A stretch of DNA of 64,000 bases from Methanomicrobiaceae archaeon (GTDB lineage: Archaea > Halobacteriota > Methanomicrobia > Methanomicrobiales > Methanomicrobiaceae), in the NCBI GenBank assembly GCA_016937345.1, contig JAFGWE010000046.1:40001-104000 (forward strand), given 5' to 3'. Position numbers and translations under genes: made by a program. The first letter of the stretch is position 1; each line of letters starts with the position of its first letter. Positions 1 through 9,041 of this stretch are shown here, one piece after another. The notes beneath the pieces are model-generated. The model saw only the letters and a program-made list of their open reading frames with translations. It had not been told where the DNA came from and did no database searches.

Positions 1-2
1 TT

Positions 3-221
3 GTAGGATGGGAACCTTCGGTTGCCTACGACATTCAGGCAGCAGGCGGCATTAAAACCGCGATGTTCGGCGGAGAAGGGTTTTTCCTAACAACCCTTAC
101 AGGCCCGGGAAAAATTATTATCCAGTCAATGACACTCCCGCAGCTTGCAAACTCACTCATTCCGTTCCTACCGCAGCCCTCAAATTCAAGCGGCGGAGGC
201 GGATTTAATATTGGCATCTGA
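3..221 (+). CDS. AIM24/TIGR00266 family protein, C-terminal part
   Basis: Only the last 72 codons are in the window, and the start lies upstream. The visible part contains GGIKTAMFGGEGFF, then a T-L-T-G-PG segment and the hydrophobic stretch IIIQSMTLPQLANSLIPFLP. It ends in a glycine-rich tail (SSGGGGFNIGI). This pattern is characteristic of the TIGR00266/AIM24 family, which forms a double-stranded beta-helix fold and whose role in prokaryotes is not established. The stop lies 9 bases before the next gene, so the two are probably co-transcribed. Confidence 0.8.
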   Translation, partial: VGWEPSVAYDIQAAGGIKTAMFGGEGFFLTTLTGPGKIIIQSMTLPQLANSLIPFLPQPSNSSGGGGFNIGI

Positions 222-230
222 GGTTTTTTA

Positions 231-509
231 ATGGAGAGCAATACAAAAGCAGGGAGGGCCGGGGGGGTGGCACTGGCAGCAATTGCAGTTATTGCGGCAG
301 TGATACTTATCCTCTCTTTCCTCGAGTATCTTGTAATTGGTATTATCTTTCTTGTTATTCTGCTGGTAATCCTTGCAGCTGCAGCCATTATTGTGGCAGC
401 AGTCATGATAATTCCTTTCTATGTCGTTAAAGACACTATTGTTGAAGAGGGAAATTACAGTATTGATGATGTGAAGGCCATAGGAAATGAAAAAAAGAGT
501 AGATTTTGA
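231..509 (+). CDS. Small two-helix membrane protein, unknown function
   Basis: This is a 92-residue protein with two hydrophobic segments (about residues 12-33 and 35-65, rich in I, L, V and A) and a short charged tail. The start is supported by a GAGGT ribosome binding site 7 bases upstream, directly after the stop of the AIM24-family gene. I do not recognise a named family. Co-transcription with the AIM24 gene suggests a membrane-associated partner, but that is inference from position only. Confidence 0.7.
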   Translation: MESNTKAGRAGGVALAAIAVIAAVILILSFLEYLVIGIIFLVILLVILAAAAIIVAAVMIIPFYVVKDTIVEEGNYSIDDVKAIGNEKKSRF

Positions 510-602
510 TTTCTCAGAGGAGAAACAGATAACTTCTTTTTACAGAGGACTTCAAGGAAACTAAAAATAACTGTTTTTTCCAGGTTTTCACCGCAAAAGG
601 CA

Positions 603-1841
603 TCAGTTTTTAAATATATCAAATATCTGATCACAACCTGTATCCAAAAGACGCTTTCTCTCCTGCGATTCCTCAACAAGTGCAAGTACAGGAAGACCCA
701 GATCTTCTCCCGGAACATAACCAAACATTTCTTCCATCTCAACCTGTATCGCATGCATAAAAAGGGAATTTGGAATATCCATCGCACAAAGCTCCTCACA
801 CTGCCCGCAGTTTATGCAGGAGTCTGCTATATGCGAGTAGCGGATAAGATGAAACATAAAAGGCGGAGGAATCCTTCCGGGAGGAACAAAATAAGGCTTC
901 TTTGTGGAGCATTCCACACAATAGCATACAGGGCATTTCTCAATGCACTGGTAGCATTTTATACACATGGAAGTCTCCTCCAGTATAAAATTAAGACGCT
1001 CTTTTCCGCTTCCAAGCATTGCAAACTGTTTCTCACGTGCCTTGCCGGCAAGCAGAAGCATTGATTTTTCAATCTTTGATCGCACCGCAATCCCACTTTC
1101 AGGAGCGTCCGACACACAGATTGCACCGGCGGATTCTGCTTTTGTTACAAGATTTGCACCTTTCTCACTGCAGATCTCAATAAATGTTGCCTTTTTGGAT
1201 CCATCCCCGACAAAACCCCAGTTTCCGCATGCAAGATCACACTGACGGGGTATTTTTGTCATGCAGCGCTGACAGTTGAGGCGGCGGCCGTATCCCTCCT
1301 CTTCAAGTTCATTGACAGAAATTCCCTTCTCCCCCCCGTCATATTCGATGATGAATTTGCCTTTGTCAAACTCCTCTTTGAAAACGCAGTCAGGATCTAT
1401 CCCGTACTTCTTTGAGATCATATTGCGGGCAGGTACCGGTGATAACGAACCTCCGCAGTTAAGGCCAATCATTATGAGATTATCAAGATTAATCTGCTCT
1501 CTTTTTGCAAGCTCATACATTGCCTTTGCATCGCAGCCTTTAAGAGTGACTGCAATCTTTAAGTCCCTTGCACCATTGAAATATTTCTTTATCAGTTTTG
1601 GAATAAGAAGTGTCCCGCAGTGGAGAGAGCCTGCTGAATTTATGAGGAGAGCAGGATCTGTTATATAAACCGGCTTTGCATCGTACAGATCCACTCCCTT
1701 CTCAACAGTGAGAACGCCGTCAGCAAGTCTGCTCTCAAGTGCATATTTTAAAAGGGCTGTTACAGCACCCCCGCATTCACCTTTTGCAAGAATATCGGCA
1801 TTTAATGCCGATGCATATATCAGATCTCCTTTTGCTGCCAT
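603..1841 (-). CDS. fdhB: F420-dependent formate dehydrogenase, beta subunit
   Basis: FdhB passes electrons from the catalytic subunit through iron-sulfur clusters and FAD to coenzyme F420. The 412-residue protein has the FrhB/FdhB architecture: an N-terminal domain beginning near residue 18 with GECGGAVTALLKYAL, a central F420/FAD-binding region, and two ferredoxin-like cysteine groups in the C-terminal third (CIKCYQCIEKCP and CINCGQCEELC). It follows fdhA with the stop and start codons sharing one base (TGATG), which implies translational coupling. No formate transporter gene (fdhC) is next to the pair. Confidence 0.95.
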   Translation of the reverse strand: MAAKGDLIYASALNADILAKGECGGAVTALLKYALESRLADGVLTVEKGVDLYDAKPVYITDPALLINSAGSLHCGTLLIPKLIKKYFNGARDLKIAVTLKGCDAKAMYELAKREQINLDNLIMIGLNCGGSLSPVPARNMISKKYGIDPDCVFKEEFDKGKFIIEYDGGEKGISVNELEEEGYGRRLNCQRCMTKIPRQCDLACGNWGFVGDGSKKATFIEICSEKGANLVTKAESAGAICVSDAPESGIAVRSKIEKSMLLLAGKAREKQFAMLGSGKERLNFILEETSMCIKCYQCIEKCPVCYCVECSTKKPYFVPPGRIPPPFMFHLIRYSHIADSCINCGQCEELCAMDIPNSLFMHAIQVEMEEMFGYVPGEDLGLPVLALVEESQERKRLLDTGCDQIFDIFKN

Positions 1842-3898
1842 CAGGCCCCCTCTTTTCGTCTTATATTAACTGCACAGACTTTGTACTCAGGTGTCTTTGA
1901 TATGGGATCATACTCAGTGTTTGTAATCCAATTCGCCCTGCATTCCCAAAAGTGAAACGGCATAAACATCACACCTTTTTTGATATCCGGAGTAACCCTT
2001 GCAGGAACATCAACTTCACCCCTGCGTGAAAAGGCTGTAACAATATCACCTTCCAAAATCCCAAGTTCGTCTGCATCCTCGCAATTGATCTCAATCCACC
2101 CGGTCGGACATTCATAATTAAGGGTTTTGGACCTGCGTGTCATGGTCCCGGAAGGCCAGTGCCAGATTGTGACACCGGTTGTCAAAATAAAAGGGTAGTT
2201 TTCATCAGTCTCTTCTGCCGGCGGACGATGTTTTACCGGAGAAAAGACTGCCCTGCCATCAGGCATTCCCTTAAATGTTTCTGAGTGAAGCACCTCTGTT
2301 CCAGGGTGATCATGCCCGGGACACGGCCACTGAAGACCCTGTTTTTCAATACGCTCATAGTTGATACCAAAATACTGGGGTGTTAAGGCTGCCATCTCAT
2401 CAAACACTTCAGAAGAGCTGGTCCATGAAAATTTTTCGCCACAACCCATTTTTTTAGCAATATCAGCTATTATCTGCCAGTCGTTTCTGGAAACTCCCGG
2501 ACCTTCCTGTGCTTTTCTCAGTCTCTGTACACGACGTTCAGTGTTTGTCTGGGTGCCGTTTTTTTCAGCATAACACAGTGCAGGAAGAACAACATCAGCA
2601 TATTCTGCAGTTTCTGTAAGGAATATATCCTGAACAACAAGAAATTCAACGTTTTTTAGTGCTTTATCCACATGTGCAATATCAGGATCGGAAATTATAG
2701 GATTTTCACCCATTATGTACAGGCACTTTAATTTTTCAGGCTCATCTGCAAATGCATCAATCATTTCAGGAATTGTAAGGCCGGTCTTTGCCGGAATTTC
2801 CGACCCCCATGCATCCTCAAATTTTTTAACAGACACCGGGTCAGATACCTTCTGATACCCCGGAAAAACATCAGGCAGTGCTCCCATATCGCAGGCACCC
2901 TGGACATTATTCTGCCCTCTTAAGGGATTTACACCGGTACCGGGTTTTCCGATATTGCCGGTAAGCATCTGAAGATATCCTATTGAGCGGACATTATCAA
3001 CACCGCAGGTATGCTGTGTAAGTCCGAGTGTGTAAACTGCAGCAGTCCTTTCAGCCTCACAAATCCACCGGCATGCTTTTTTGATATCCTCTTCCGGTAC
3101 ACCTGTAATCTTTGAGACATTCTCAGGGCTGTACTCATCCTGCATGATATTGTCCCTGAATTCCTCATAACCAGAAGTTCTGGCCTCAATAAACTCCCGG
3201 TTCTCCCATCCGTTTTTGATGATATAGTGCATCATGCCGTTTAGAAGGGCGATATCAGTACCTGAATAATGCTTTATATGCAGATGTGCCTGTCCGGCTG
3301 TTGGAGTGCAGCGCGGATCACAGACAATTATCTTTGCCCCTTTTCTTTTTGCCTGCATAATCCTGCGTCCGATAAGAGGATGCGCCTCAAAATTGTTGCT
3401 TCCGATGATAAACGCACAATTGGTCTCTGAAAGATCACTGATTGAGTTTGTCATCGCACCGGAACCAAATATCCCGGCAAGTCCTGCCACAGTAGGTGCA
3501 TGACACAGTCTGGCACAGTGATCAATATTAGGAGTCTGCAGGACAACACGGCCAAACTTCTGCATTGCATAATTGTCCTCATTTGATGCACGTGCACAGC
3601 AGATTACGGCCGATTTTTCCCCTTTATATTGGCTGAATTTCTCTGCGATAAGAGCTATGGCCTCATCCCATGATGCTACTTCAAACCGGCCGTTCTTTTT
3701 AATAAGAGGTGTCTTAAGCCTATCAGGTGAATTGATGAACTCATGGGCATAAGCTCCTTTTGCACACAATTTGCCCTCATTTACAGGAGAACGCTGATAG
3801 GGAGCAGTATCAACTACTTTGCCGTCAACCACCACAAGATTAAAGGAACATCCTGTCCCGCAGTATGGACAGGTTGTTGGGACATATTTTAACTCCAT
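1841..3898 (-). CDS. fdhA: F420-dependent formate dehydrogenase, catalytic alpha subunit (Cys form)
   Basis: FdhA is the molybdopterin (Mo or W) enzyme that oxidises formate to CO2. I start it at 3898, giving 685 residues, because a GGTGA ribosome binding site lies 8 bases upstream; the longer frame to 3943 lacks this support. The N-terminal Fe4S4 motif uses Cys10, Cys13, Cys17 and Cys45. The metal-ligand position is Cys132 in HCARLCHAPTV, so this is the cysteine rather than the selenocysteine form. Molybdopterin oxidoreductase and MopB C-terminal domains follow. fdhB is immediately downstream and overlaps it by one base. Confidence 0.95.
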   Translation of the reverse strand: MELKYVPTTCPYCGTGCSFNLVVVDGKVVDTAPYQRSPVNEGKLCAKGAYAHEFINSPDRLKTPLIKKNGRFEVASWDEAIALIAEKFSQYKGEKSAVICCARASNEDNYAMQKFGRVVLQTPNIDHCARLCHAPTVAGLAGIFGSGAMTNSISDLSETNCAFIIGSNNFEAHPLIGRRIMQAKRKGAKIIVCDPRCTPTAGQAHLHIKHYSGTDIALLNGMMHYIIKNGWENREFIEARTSGYEEFRDNIMQDEYSPENVSKITGVPEEDIKKACRWICEAERTAAVYTLGLTQHTCGVDNVRSIGYLQMLTGNIGKPGTGVNPLRGQNNVQGACDMGALPDVFPGYQKVSDPVSVKKFEDAWGSEIPAKTGLTIPEMIDAFADEPEKLKCLYIMGENPIISDPDIAHVDKALKNVEFLVVQDIFLTETAEYADVVLPALCYAEKNGTQTNTERRVQRLRKAQEGPGVSRNDWQIIADIAKKMGCGEKFSWTSSSEVFDEMAALTPQYFGINYERIEKQGLQWPCPGHDHPGTEVLHSETFKGMPDGRAVFSPVKHRPPAEETDENYPFILTTGVTIWHWPSGTMTRRSKTLNYECPTGWIEINCEDADELGILEGDIVTAFSRRGEVDVPARVTPDIKKGVMFMPFHFWECRANWITNTEYDPISKTPEYKVCAVNIRRKEGA

Positions 3899-4009
3899 CT
3901 TTCCAATCACCCCCGTATTTATGTCCTGCAGAGAACACAACAACGTCTGTTATATCTTAATACATTCACATAGGGAAAAAATATAGCCAATGTTGTCCAA
4001 GGAAAAAAC

Positions 4010-4277
4010 ATGGAAGAGATAATAGCGGCTAAAAAAAGCTTCAACGGAATTCAGATATCATACCTGTTGGGAAATGACATTAATTCTGAACTTTTCAGCT
4101 ACGAAAACCTGATTGAGATGAAGATAAATGTATCAGATCTCGTGACAAATCCATCTCATTACGCATTTGAACCAGACGGACCCTTAATTATCAGAACGGA
4201 TTTCTGCGGAAAGCATTAAGAAAAAATTTGATGAAATAAAAAAATCAGGGAAAAAATCATTTTCAGTTGATGTTTAA
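4010..4277 (+). pseudogene. Small hypothetical gene with an apparent frameshift near 4199
   Basis: The open frame from 4010 stops at 4219 after 69 codons. In the +1 frame the sequence continues without a stop from about 4200 to 4277, reading ISAESIKKKFDEIKKSGKKS and then FSVDV. This lysine-rich amphipathic tail looks like a natural continuation of PDGPLIIRT. Removing one G from the GG at 4198-4199 would restore an 88-residue protein. The frameshift could be a real mutation, a sequencing error or, less likely, programmed. I do not recognise the family. The product has no membrane segment. Confidence 0.5.
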
Positions 4278-4358
4278 GGTAATCACCATAAAATAAATCC
4301 TTTAAAATCAAACATAACTATCAATATATATTATTAAAATAGACATTCAGAAAGGAAA

Positions 4359-4790
4359 ATGAACCACAAAATCCTAAATGGCATAACAAATATCCAGACC
4401 GCGGTTTATATCATCCTGATGATAGTTCTTACTTTTGTAGTCATCTTTTCATTGTATGAACTCATCACCATGGTATTATATGACCTTTTTTTTGATGATT
4501 CACCATATCTGCTCCAGAATGCAGGAATTTTAGGCTTCTTTGAGTTCTTCCTTTTAATTTTAATAGGCCTTGAATTGATGGACACCATTAAATCCTTTAT
4601 TGAGACAAAGAAAATAGAAGTAGGAATTGTCATAATTCTTGCAATAATCGCAATTTCAAGAAAAATAATAGTAATAGACCCTGCATCTGCAACAGAATTC
4701 GAGCTGATCGGAATAGGTGCAATAGTGCTTGCCCTGACTGCCGGCTACTACTTCGTTAAAAAGGCAGATTCATTAAAATCTGAAAATTAA
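4359..4790 (+). CDS. PsiE-like (phosphate-starvation-inducible family) membrane protein
   Basis: This is a 143-residue integral membrane protein with four hydrophobic segments (about residues 12-38, 50-72, 84-100 and 112-132). The loop carrying GLELMDTIKSFIETKKIEVG and the following helix with AISRKIIVIDP resemble the PsiE family, whose biochemical role is unknown. An AGGA-type ribosome binding site sits just before the ATG. It stands alone, convergent with the mannose-1-phosphate guanylyltransferase gene. The family assignment rests on the hydrophobic pattern and the central motif. Confidence 0.7.
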   Translation: MNHKILNGITNIQTAVYIILMIVLTFVVIFSLYELITMVLYDLFFDDSPYLLQNAGILGFFEFFLLILIGLELMDTIKSFIETKKIEVGIVIILAIIAISRKIIVIDPASATEFELIGIGAIVLALTAGYYFVKKADSLKSEN

Positions 4791-4822
4791 AAATTCTTTT
4801 TTAAATTCTGGTTTTTTAAGCT

Positions 4823-6169
4823 TCAGACTCTGCCATAGGCGTCATCAAATCTTTCAATATCATCTTCGTCAAGGTATTCGCCTATCTGAACCTCTATTAC
4901 CTCAAGCGGAATTTTGCCTTTGTTTGCAAGCCTGTGAATAACACCTGCCGGAACATAAGTGCTTTCTCCACGTGAAAGGGTTTTTGTGCCTGAATTAACA
5001 GTAACTTCAGCACTTCCGCTGACAACAACCCAGTGCTCACTTCTGTGATAATGTTTCTGTAATGAAAGTATGCTTCCCGGTTTTACCGTAACTCTCTTTA
5101 TCTTAAAAAATTCACGGGATTCAAGAACGGTGTAAGAACCCCATGGCCGGTTGACTGTCAGATGATACTTTGCAATATCATCCCCCCTCTCCTGATAGAG
5201 TCTGACAATTTCCCTGACAGACTCGGTACTGTTAAGATCACATACTAAAAGTGCATCACCGGTATCTATGACAGCAGTATTGTTAATTCCGATAAGTGCA
5301 ACTTTTTTGTTGCCGGATGATACGAAATTTCCCGTTGAATTCAAAAATTCCGCATCGCCTGCATTTCCGTTCTCATCAGGAGTCTTCATCTCATACATGG
5401 ATTTAAAGCTTCCAAGATCACTCCAGAAACAGTCAAGCATAACAACCGCAATCTTTTCTGATCTTTCAAGAAGGCCGTAATCTATTGAGACTGAATCAAG
5501 CTTTTTATAATCCACCTCTTCAGAGGCAAATCCTGCTGCCATTCCCGGCTGATACCTCTCTGTTTCTGAAAGAAAAGTGCGGGATGAAAAGAAAAATATC
5601 CCGCTGTTCCATAGGTAGCCTGAAGAAACATATTTTTCTGCAAGCTTTAAATCCGGTTTTTCCTTGAACTCAGAGACTTCATATCCGGATTCAAGAGGTT
5701 TCCCGGGATTTATATATCCATAGCCGGTGTTCGGGCTGTCCGGTTTTATTCCAAAGACAACAATGTGATCTTTTGCAAGTTTTGCTGCCTTTTTAAAGAT
5801 ATCAACAGACTCATCAGATAGGACATGATCACTTGGAAAGACTATAATCTCACAATCATCATCGTCCCTGCAGATCTCTTTTACGCCCCACATAATTGCC
5901 GGTAGGGTATTTTTGCCAACGGGCTCCTTTAGAATATGATTTTCCGGAATTTCAAATCCGAGATCTTCTATCTGATTTTTGACAATAAACTGGTAAAGCT
6001 CGTTTGTTACAACGATTATCTCTTCGGGGCTGCTTAATTTCAGGGCTCGCAGAAAAGTATTCTGAAACAGGGAATTGCCATTGATATTCAGAAACTGCTT
6101 GGGATAATATTCACGTGACAGGGGCCACAGACGGGTGCCGGTCCCGCCTGCAAGAATGATTGTTTTCAT
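4823..6169 (-). CDS. manC: Mannose-1-phosphate guanylyltransferase / mannose-6-phosphate isomerase
   Basis: This enzyme makes GDP-mannose from mannose-1-phosphate and GTP for glycan synthesis, and its C-terminal domain is a type II phosphomannose isomerase. Residues 1-280 form the nucleotidyltransferase, with the signature ILAGGTGTRLWPLSREYYPK at residues 4-23 and the sugar-binding FKEKPDL region. The last 115 residues form a cupin, with RPWGSYTVLE, LQKHYHRSEHWVVVSG and GEYLDEDDIERFDD. A GGTGG ribosome binding site precedes the ATG. Its length of 448 residues is normal for bifunctional ManC/AlgA proteins. It is monocistronic here. Confidence 0.95.
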   Translation of the reverse strand: MKTIILAGGTGTRLWPLSREYYPKQFLNINGNSLFQNTFLRALKLSSPEEIIVVTNELYQFIVKNQIEDLGFEIPENHILKEPVGKNTLPAIMWGVKEICRDDDDCEIIVFPSDHVLSDESVDIFKKAAKLAKDHIVVFGIKPDSPNTGYGYINPGKPLESGYEVSEFKEKPDLKLAEKYVSSGYLWNSGIFFFSSRTFLSETERYQPGMAAGFASEEVDYKKLDSVSIDYGLLERSEKIAVVMLDCFWSDLGSFKSMYEMKTPDENGNAGDAEFLNSTGNFVSSGNKKVALIGINNTAVIDTGDALLVCDLNSTESVREIVRLYQERGDDIAKYHLTVNRPWGSYTVLESREFFKIKRVTVKPGSILSLQKHYHRSEHWVVVSGSAEVTVNSGTKTLSRGESTYVPAGVIHRLANKGKIPLEVIEVQIGEYLDEDDIERFDDAYGRV

Positions 6170-6320
6170 ATTTATTCCACCAAATATCAGAAATTAATTT
6201 TACATGAACATTTTTATTAATACTGTTGAAGAGATATCAGTCGTTATTTTATTATTAATTTGTGAAAACATTTATTCCCTTCCGGACAATAATCACTTAA
6301 AAATGCAGGATTTAACAATT

Positions 6321-6713
6321 ATGAAAATTATTCCTAAAATGCCACACATTATGCTTGCTTTGATTATTATTTCAGCAATATTAATTTCCGGATGCACAAC
6401 AACGCAGTCAGGACAGACAGGTTCACGCAGCTTTGAACAAACCATATCACTCCCCGAACAGCACTACAGACCGGACGGGTCATGTTACTATACATCATTA
6501 ATAGACGTTAAAAATTCAGGGCAGGGGCCTGCAATGAATGTAATGATAAGATGTGCCTTAAAAGACCCGGTTACAGGAGATACTGTTGATAGTGAGAGCA
6601 GATTTTTTGAAGTAATAGATGAGGGCGATCATAAGGCGTTTACTGTAAGCCTGGATGGCGAATGTAACATGAACTATGCAATCGGAGTTGATGTAACAGA
6701 GGATTACAAATGA
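6321..6713 (+). CDS. Predicted lipoprotein, unknown function
   Basis: I start this gene at 6321 because an AGGA ribosome binding site lies 10 bases upstream and the product then begins with a lipoprotein signal peptide. Residues 1-22 end in the lipobox LISGC, with Cys22 as the predicted lipidation site. A longer frame to 6204 would bury the signal sequence. The mature 109 residues look like a small beta-sandwich (SLIDVKNSGQGPAMNVMIRC), similar in style to CARDB or FxLYD domains, but this is not a firm match. Its stop overlaps the next start (ATGA), so the two genes are coupled. Confidence 0.7.
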   Translation: MKIIPKMPHIMLALIIISAILISGCTTTQSGQTGSRSFEQTISLPEQHYRPDGSCYYTSLIDVKNSGQGPAMNVMIRCALKDPVTGDTVDSESRFFEVIDEGDHKAFTVSLDGECNMNYAIGVDVTEDYK

Positions 6714-7375
6714 AGATCATCGGATTATGCGCAAGTCCAAGAGGCAAAAAAAGCAGCACAATGTCTCTTGTAAAACAGGGACTTTTGGGTTCGGAAAAAA
6801 AGGGGGCAAAAACAGAATTCATAAACCTCTGCAAAAAAGAGATTAAATTCTGCACTGGCTGCGGTGTATGCTACAAAAAAGGCAAATGTGTCCACAAGGA
6901 TGATTTTAAGGATATATTGGTGGCAATTTTAGAGAGCGACGGGATAATCCTGGGCTCTCCCAATTATATCAATTCCGTATCTGCACAGATGAAGGTATTT
7001 CTGGACAGACTTGCCGACTCCATTCACTGTCAGAGATTTAACGGAAAATACGGATTTTCGGTATCAACCGCAGGCGGTTCAAACTCAGGACTTGTTTGTG
7101 ATTATCTCAACAATACTCTTTTAATTCTCGGTGCAAATACTGTCGGAAAGATAAACATTGATATCGGAGCAAATCCCGACGGGTTTTCCGATGTAAAAGA
7201 CGAGGCTTTTTTAATGGGAGAGAAGCTTTTTGACGCAATTGAGAAAAAGGAGACCTGGCCTGAACAGGAAATGCTTCACACCGAGATGAGAGAAAGGATG
7301 AAATATATAATCACTCTCAACAAAGACGAGTGGCAATCCGAGTATGATTACTGGAAAAAACAGGGATGGCTCTGA
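6710..7375 (+). CDS. Iron-sulfur flavoprotein (flavodoxin-fold NAD(P)H-dependent oxidoreductase family)
   Basis: This is a 221-residue flavodoxin-like protein. The FMN phosphate-binding loop is CASPRGKKSST (residues 7-17). The compact cluster motif FCTGCGVCYKKGKC (about residues 47-60) matches the cysteine spacing of archaeal iron-sulfur flavoproteins such as Isf. SPNYINSVSAQMKVFLDRL is the conserved FMN-binding and dimer segment. Such proteins shuttle electrons or reduce oxygen species in methanogens, but the specific substrate cannot be read from sequence. It overlaps the lipoprotein gene by 4 bases. Confidence 0.88.
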   Translation: MKIIGLCASPRGKKSSTMSLVKQGLLGSEKKGAKTEFINLCKKEIKFCTGCGVCYKKGKCVHKDDFKDILVAILESDGIILGSPNYINSVSAQMKVFLDRLADSIHCQRFNGKYGFSVSTAGGSNSGLVCDYLNNTLLILGANTVGKINIDIGANPDGFSDVKDEAFLMGEKLFDAIEKKETWPEQEMLHTEMRERMKYIITLNKDEWQSEYDYWKKQGWL

Positions 7376-7383
7376 TAAAAAGA

Positions 7384-7872
7384 TCACCGGTCAAATATTT
7401 TTTTAAGCCTTTTTTCCAGATTTAAAGAGTGTGTTCCTGTCCAGTAAAGCTTCCTGCACAAAGGGCACCACATGAATTTCAGCTCTTTTTTTTCAGACGG
7501 GGCGTAAGGAGTGTTATTAATATCATCCGAAGAGGCAGGCCGAAGAGATGTATTGCAGACAACGCATCTCTGCATACCAAGTGAATGCGAGCCGTCAATT
7601 AATCCTGCTAAAAAAAGCTGCTTTACCTGACAGAGCACATCATCAGACTTTAAAAGAACGGCAGAATAATTTTTACCTCTTTCTGCAAGCTCCCTGTCAC
7701 GTGTTAAAAGATATCGCCCTTCTTCTTTTGCAATATCTAAAAGAACAGTATCCTCACGGCTGTCCCCCGCAGTCAGAGAGACCGCACTCTTTGTATCATA
7801 TCCCATAAATCTGAGATAGCGGGTCAAAACGCCAAGCATTCTGTCTGTCAGAAAAAGATTCTCATCATTCAT
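7384..7872 (-). CDS. Mut7-C RNase domain protein with zinc ribbon
   Basis: This is a 162-residue protein of the Mut7-C (DUF82) family. The N-terminal PIN-like half has FLTDRMLGVLTRYLRFMGYD and LLTRDREL, carrying the acidic residues of a predicted metal-dependent nuclease. The C-terminal part holds two CxxC pairs (CVVC and CPLC) that likely bind zinc, ending in KLYWTGTH. Family members are predicted RNases. It is convergent with the flavoprotein gene, leaving only 8 bases between them. Confidence 0.88.
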   Translation of the reverse strand: MNDENLFLTDRMLGVLTRYLRFMGYDTKSAVSLTAGDSREDTVLLDIAKEEGRYLLTRDRELAERGKNYSAVLLKSDDVLCQVKQLFLAGLIDGSHSLGMQRCVVCNTSLRPASSDDINNTPYAPSEKKELKFMWCPLCRKLYWTGTHSLNLEKRLKKIFDR

Positions 7873-7916
7873 TCCAAAATTGTATCCTTATTAATAATTT
7901 CATGAAATTCCTGTTA

Positions 7917-8924
7917 TCAGACCGAATTTACAACAGGTATCTCTGCACCGCATTTTTCGCAGATGTTACCTTTTAAGCTGACATTATTCTGTGTGAATCC
8001 ATGGCGTTCTATAAGGAGTGCCCCGCAGTTGTGGCACCATGTATTGCTAAAAGGATGGGATGCAACATTTCCAAGATAGGGATATCTGATTCCGGCAGCC
8101 TTTGCAAGCTGGTATGCTTTTTCGAGTGTTTTAATCGAAGTAGGGCCGATGTCAGTCATATTGTAATCCGGATGAAACCTTGTGAAATGAACAGGCGTGT
8201 CTTCACCGAGATTTTCATATATCCATCTTACGAGATTCTTTATCTCTTCATCAGAATCATTTATGCCCGGAATCAGAAGTGTTACTGTTTCTATGTGCAT
8301 ACCGCACTCTTTTGCCTTTATTGTCGCATCCAAAACAGGCTGAAGTTTTGCTTTACAGACTGTGCGATAGAAATCCTCTGTAAAGGCTTTTATATCAACC
8401 CTGAATGCATCAAGCATTCCGGAAAGTTCTGACACTGCATCTTCTGTCATATATCCATTTGTCACATAAATTGTGCCAAGACCTTCACGGCGTGCGATTG
8501 TTCCCATATCCATTGCATATTCATGCCAGATTGTAGGCTCGTTATATGTCCAGGCAATACTTTTGCAATGGTAATCTTTTGCCTTTAAAACACCCTTTTC
8601 AGGGCTTAGGGAATGAAGAAATCCTGCTGTTGTACACTGAGAAATCTCCCAGTTCTGGCAGTGGCTGCACTTAAAGTTGCATCCGATGCCGCCAAGCGAG
8701 TATACATTCGTTCCGGGAAGAAAATGATTTAGAGGCTTTTTTTCTATGGGATCTACAGCCTCAGCACTCACCTTTCCATAACTTTCAGCGTATAATATAC
8801 CGTTTCTGTTCATCCGGACTCCACAGATTCCTGTTTTTGTATCAGCAATTGTACACCTGTGGCTGCAGAGACCGCATCTTACAGAGTTGTTACCTTTTTT
8901 TTCGTAAAGCCGGCATTCATGCAT
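7917..8924 (-). CDS. amrS: AmmeMemoRadiSam system radical SAM enzyme
   Basis: This is a radical SAM protein of the PflA-like AmmeMemoRadiSam group. The cluster motif CNFKCSHC (CxxxCxxC) binds the catalytic Fe4S4. Two further cysteine sets flank the core: CGLCSHRC near the N-terminus and CHNC/CEKC near the C-terminus, probably zinc- or iron-binding. I start at 8924 (335 residues, MHECRLYEKK) because a GGGGGT ribosome binding site lies 8 bases upstream; the frame to 8960 is longer but unsupported. The MEMO1 partner lies about 50 kb away at 58474-59277. The biochemical role is not established. Confidence 0.9.
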   Translation of the reverse strand: MHECRLYEKKGNNSVRCGLCSHRCTIADTKTGICGVRMNRNGILYAESYGKVSAEAVDPIEKKPLNHFLPGTNVYSLGGIGCNFKCSHCQNWEISQCTTAGFLHSLSPEKGVLKAKDYHCKSIAWTYNEPTIWHEYAMDMGTIARREGLGTIYVTNGYMTEDAVSELSGMLDAFRVDIKAFTEDFYRTVCKAKLQPVLDATIKAKECGMHIETVTLLIPGINDSDEEIKNLVRWIYENLGEDTPVHFTRFHPDYNMTDIGPTSIKTLEKAYQLAKAAGIRYPYLGNVASHPFSNTWCHNCGALLIERHGFTQNNVSLKGNICEKCGAEIPVVNSV

Positions 8925-9041
8925 TAAAAAAACCCCCACATAATGATTCTTTTTCTGCACTCATCAGTAATGATTATTCCCATGGTTTTGTGGATCTTTT
9001 AGAAAGAATATATGGTATTATAACCAAAGTTTAGTTCTGAT

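Noticed and set aside
1276..1668. Long plus-strand ORF within fdhB
   Set aside because: It is the antisense shadow of a clear fdhB frame with intact cysteine motifs.
1841..3898. Possible selenocysteine codon in fdhA
   Set aside because: No in-frame TGA occurs; the equivalent position is an ordinary TGT cysteine codon.
3899..3943. N-terminal extension of fdhA
   Set aside because: The internal ATG at 3898 has an ideal GGTGA site, and the extension does not resemble FdhA N-termini.
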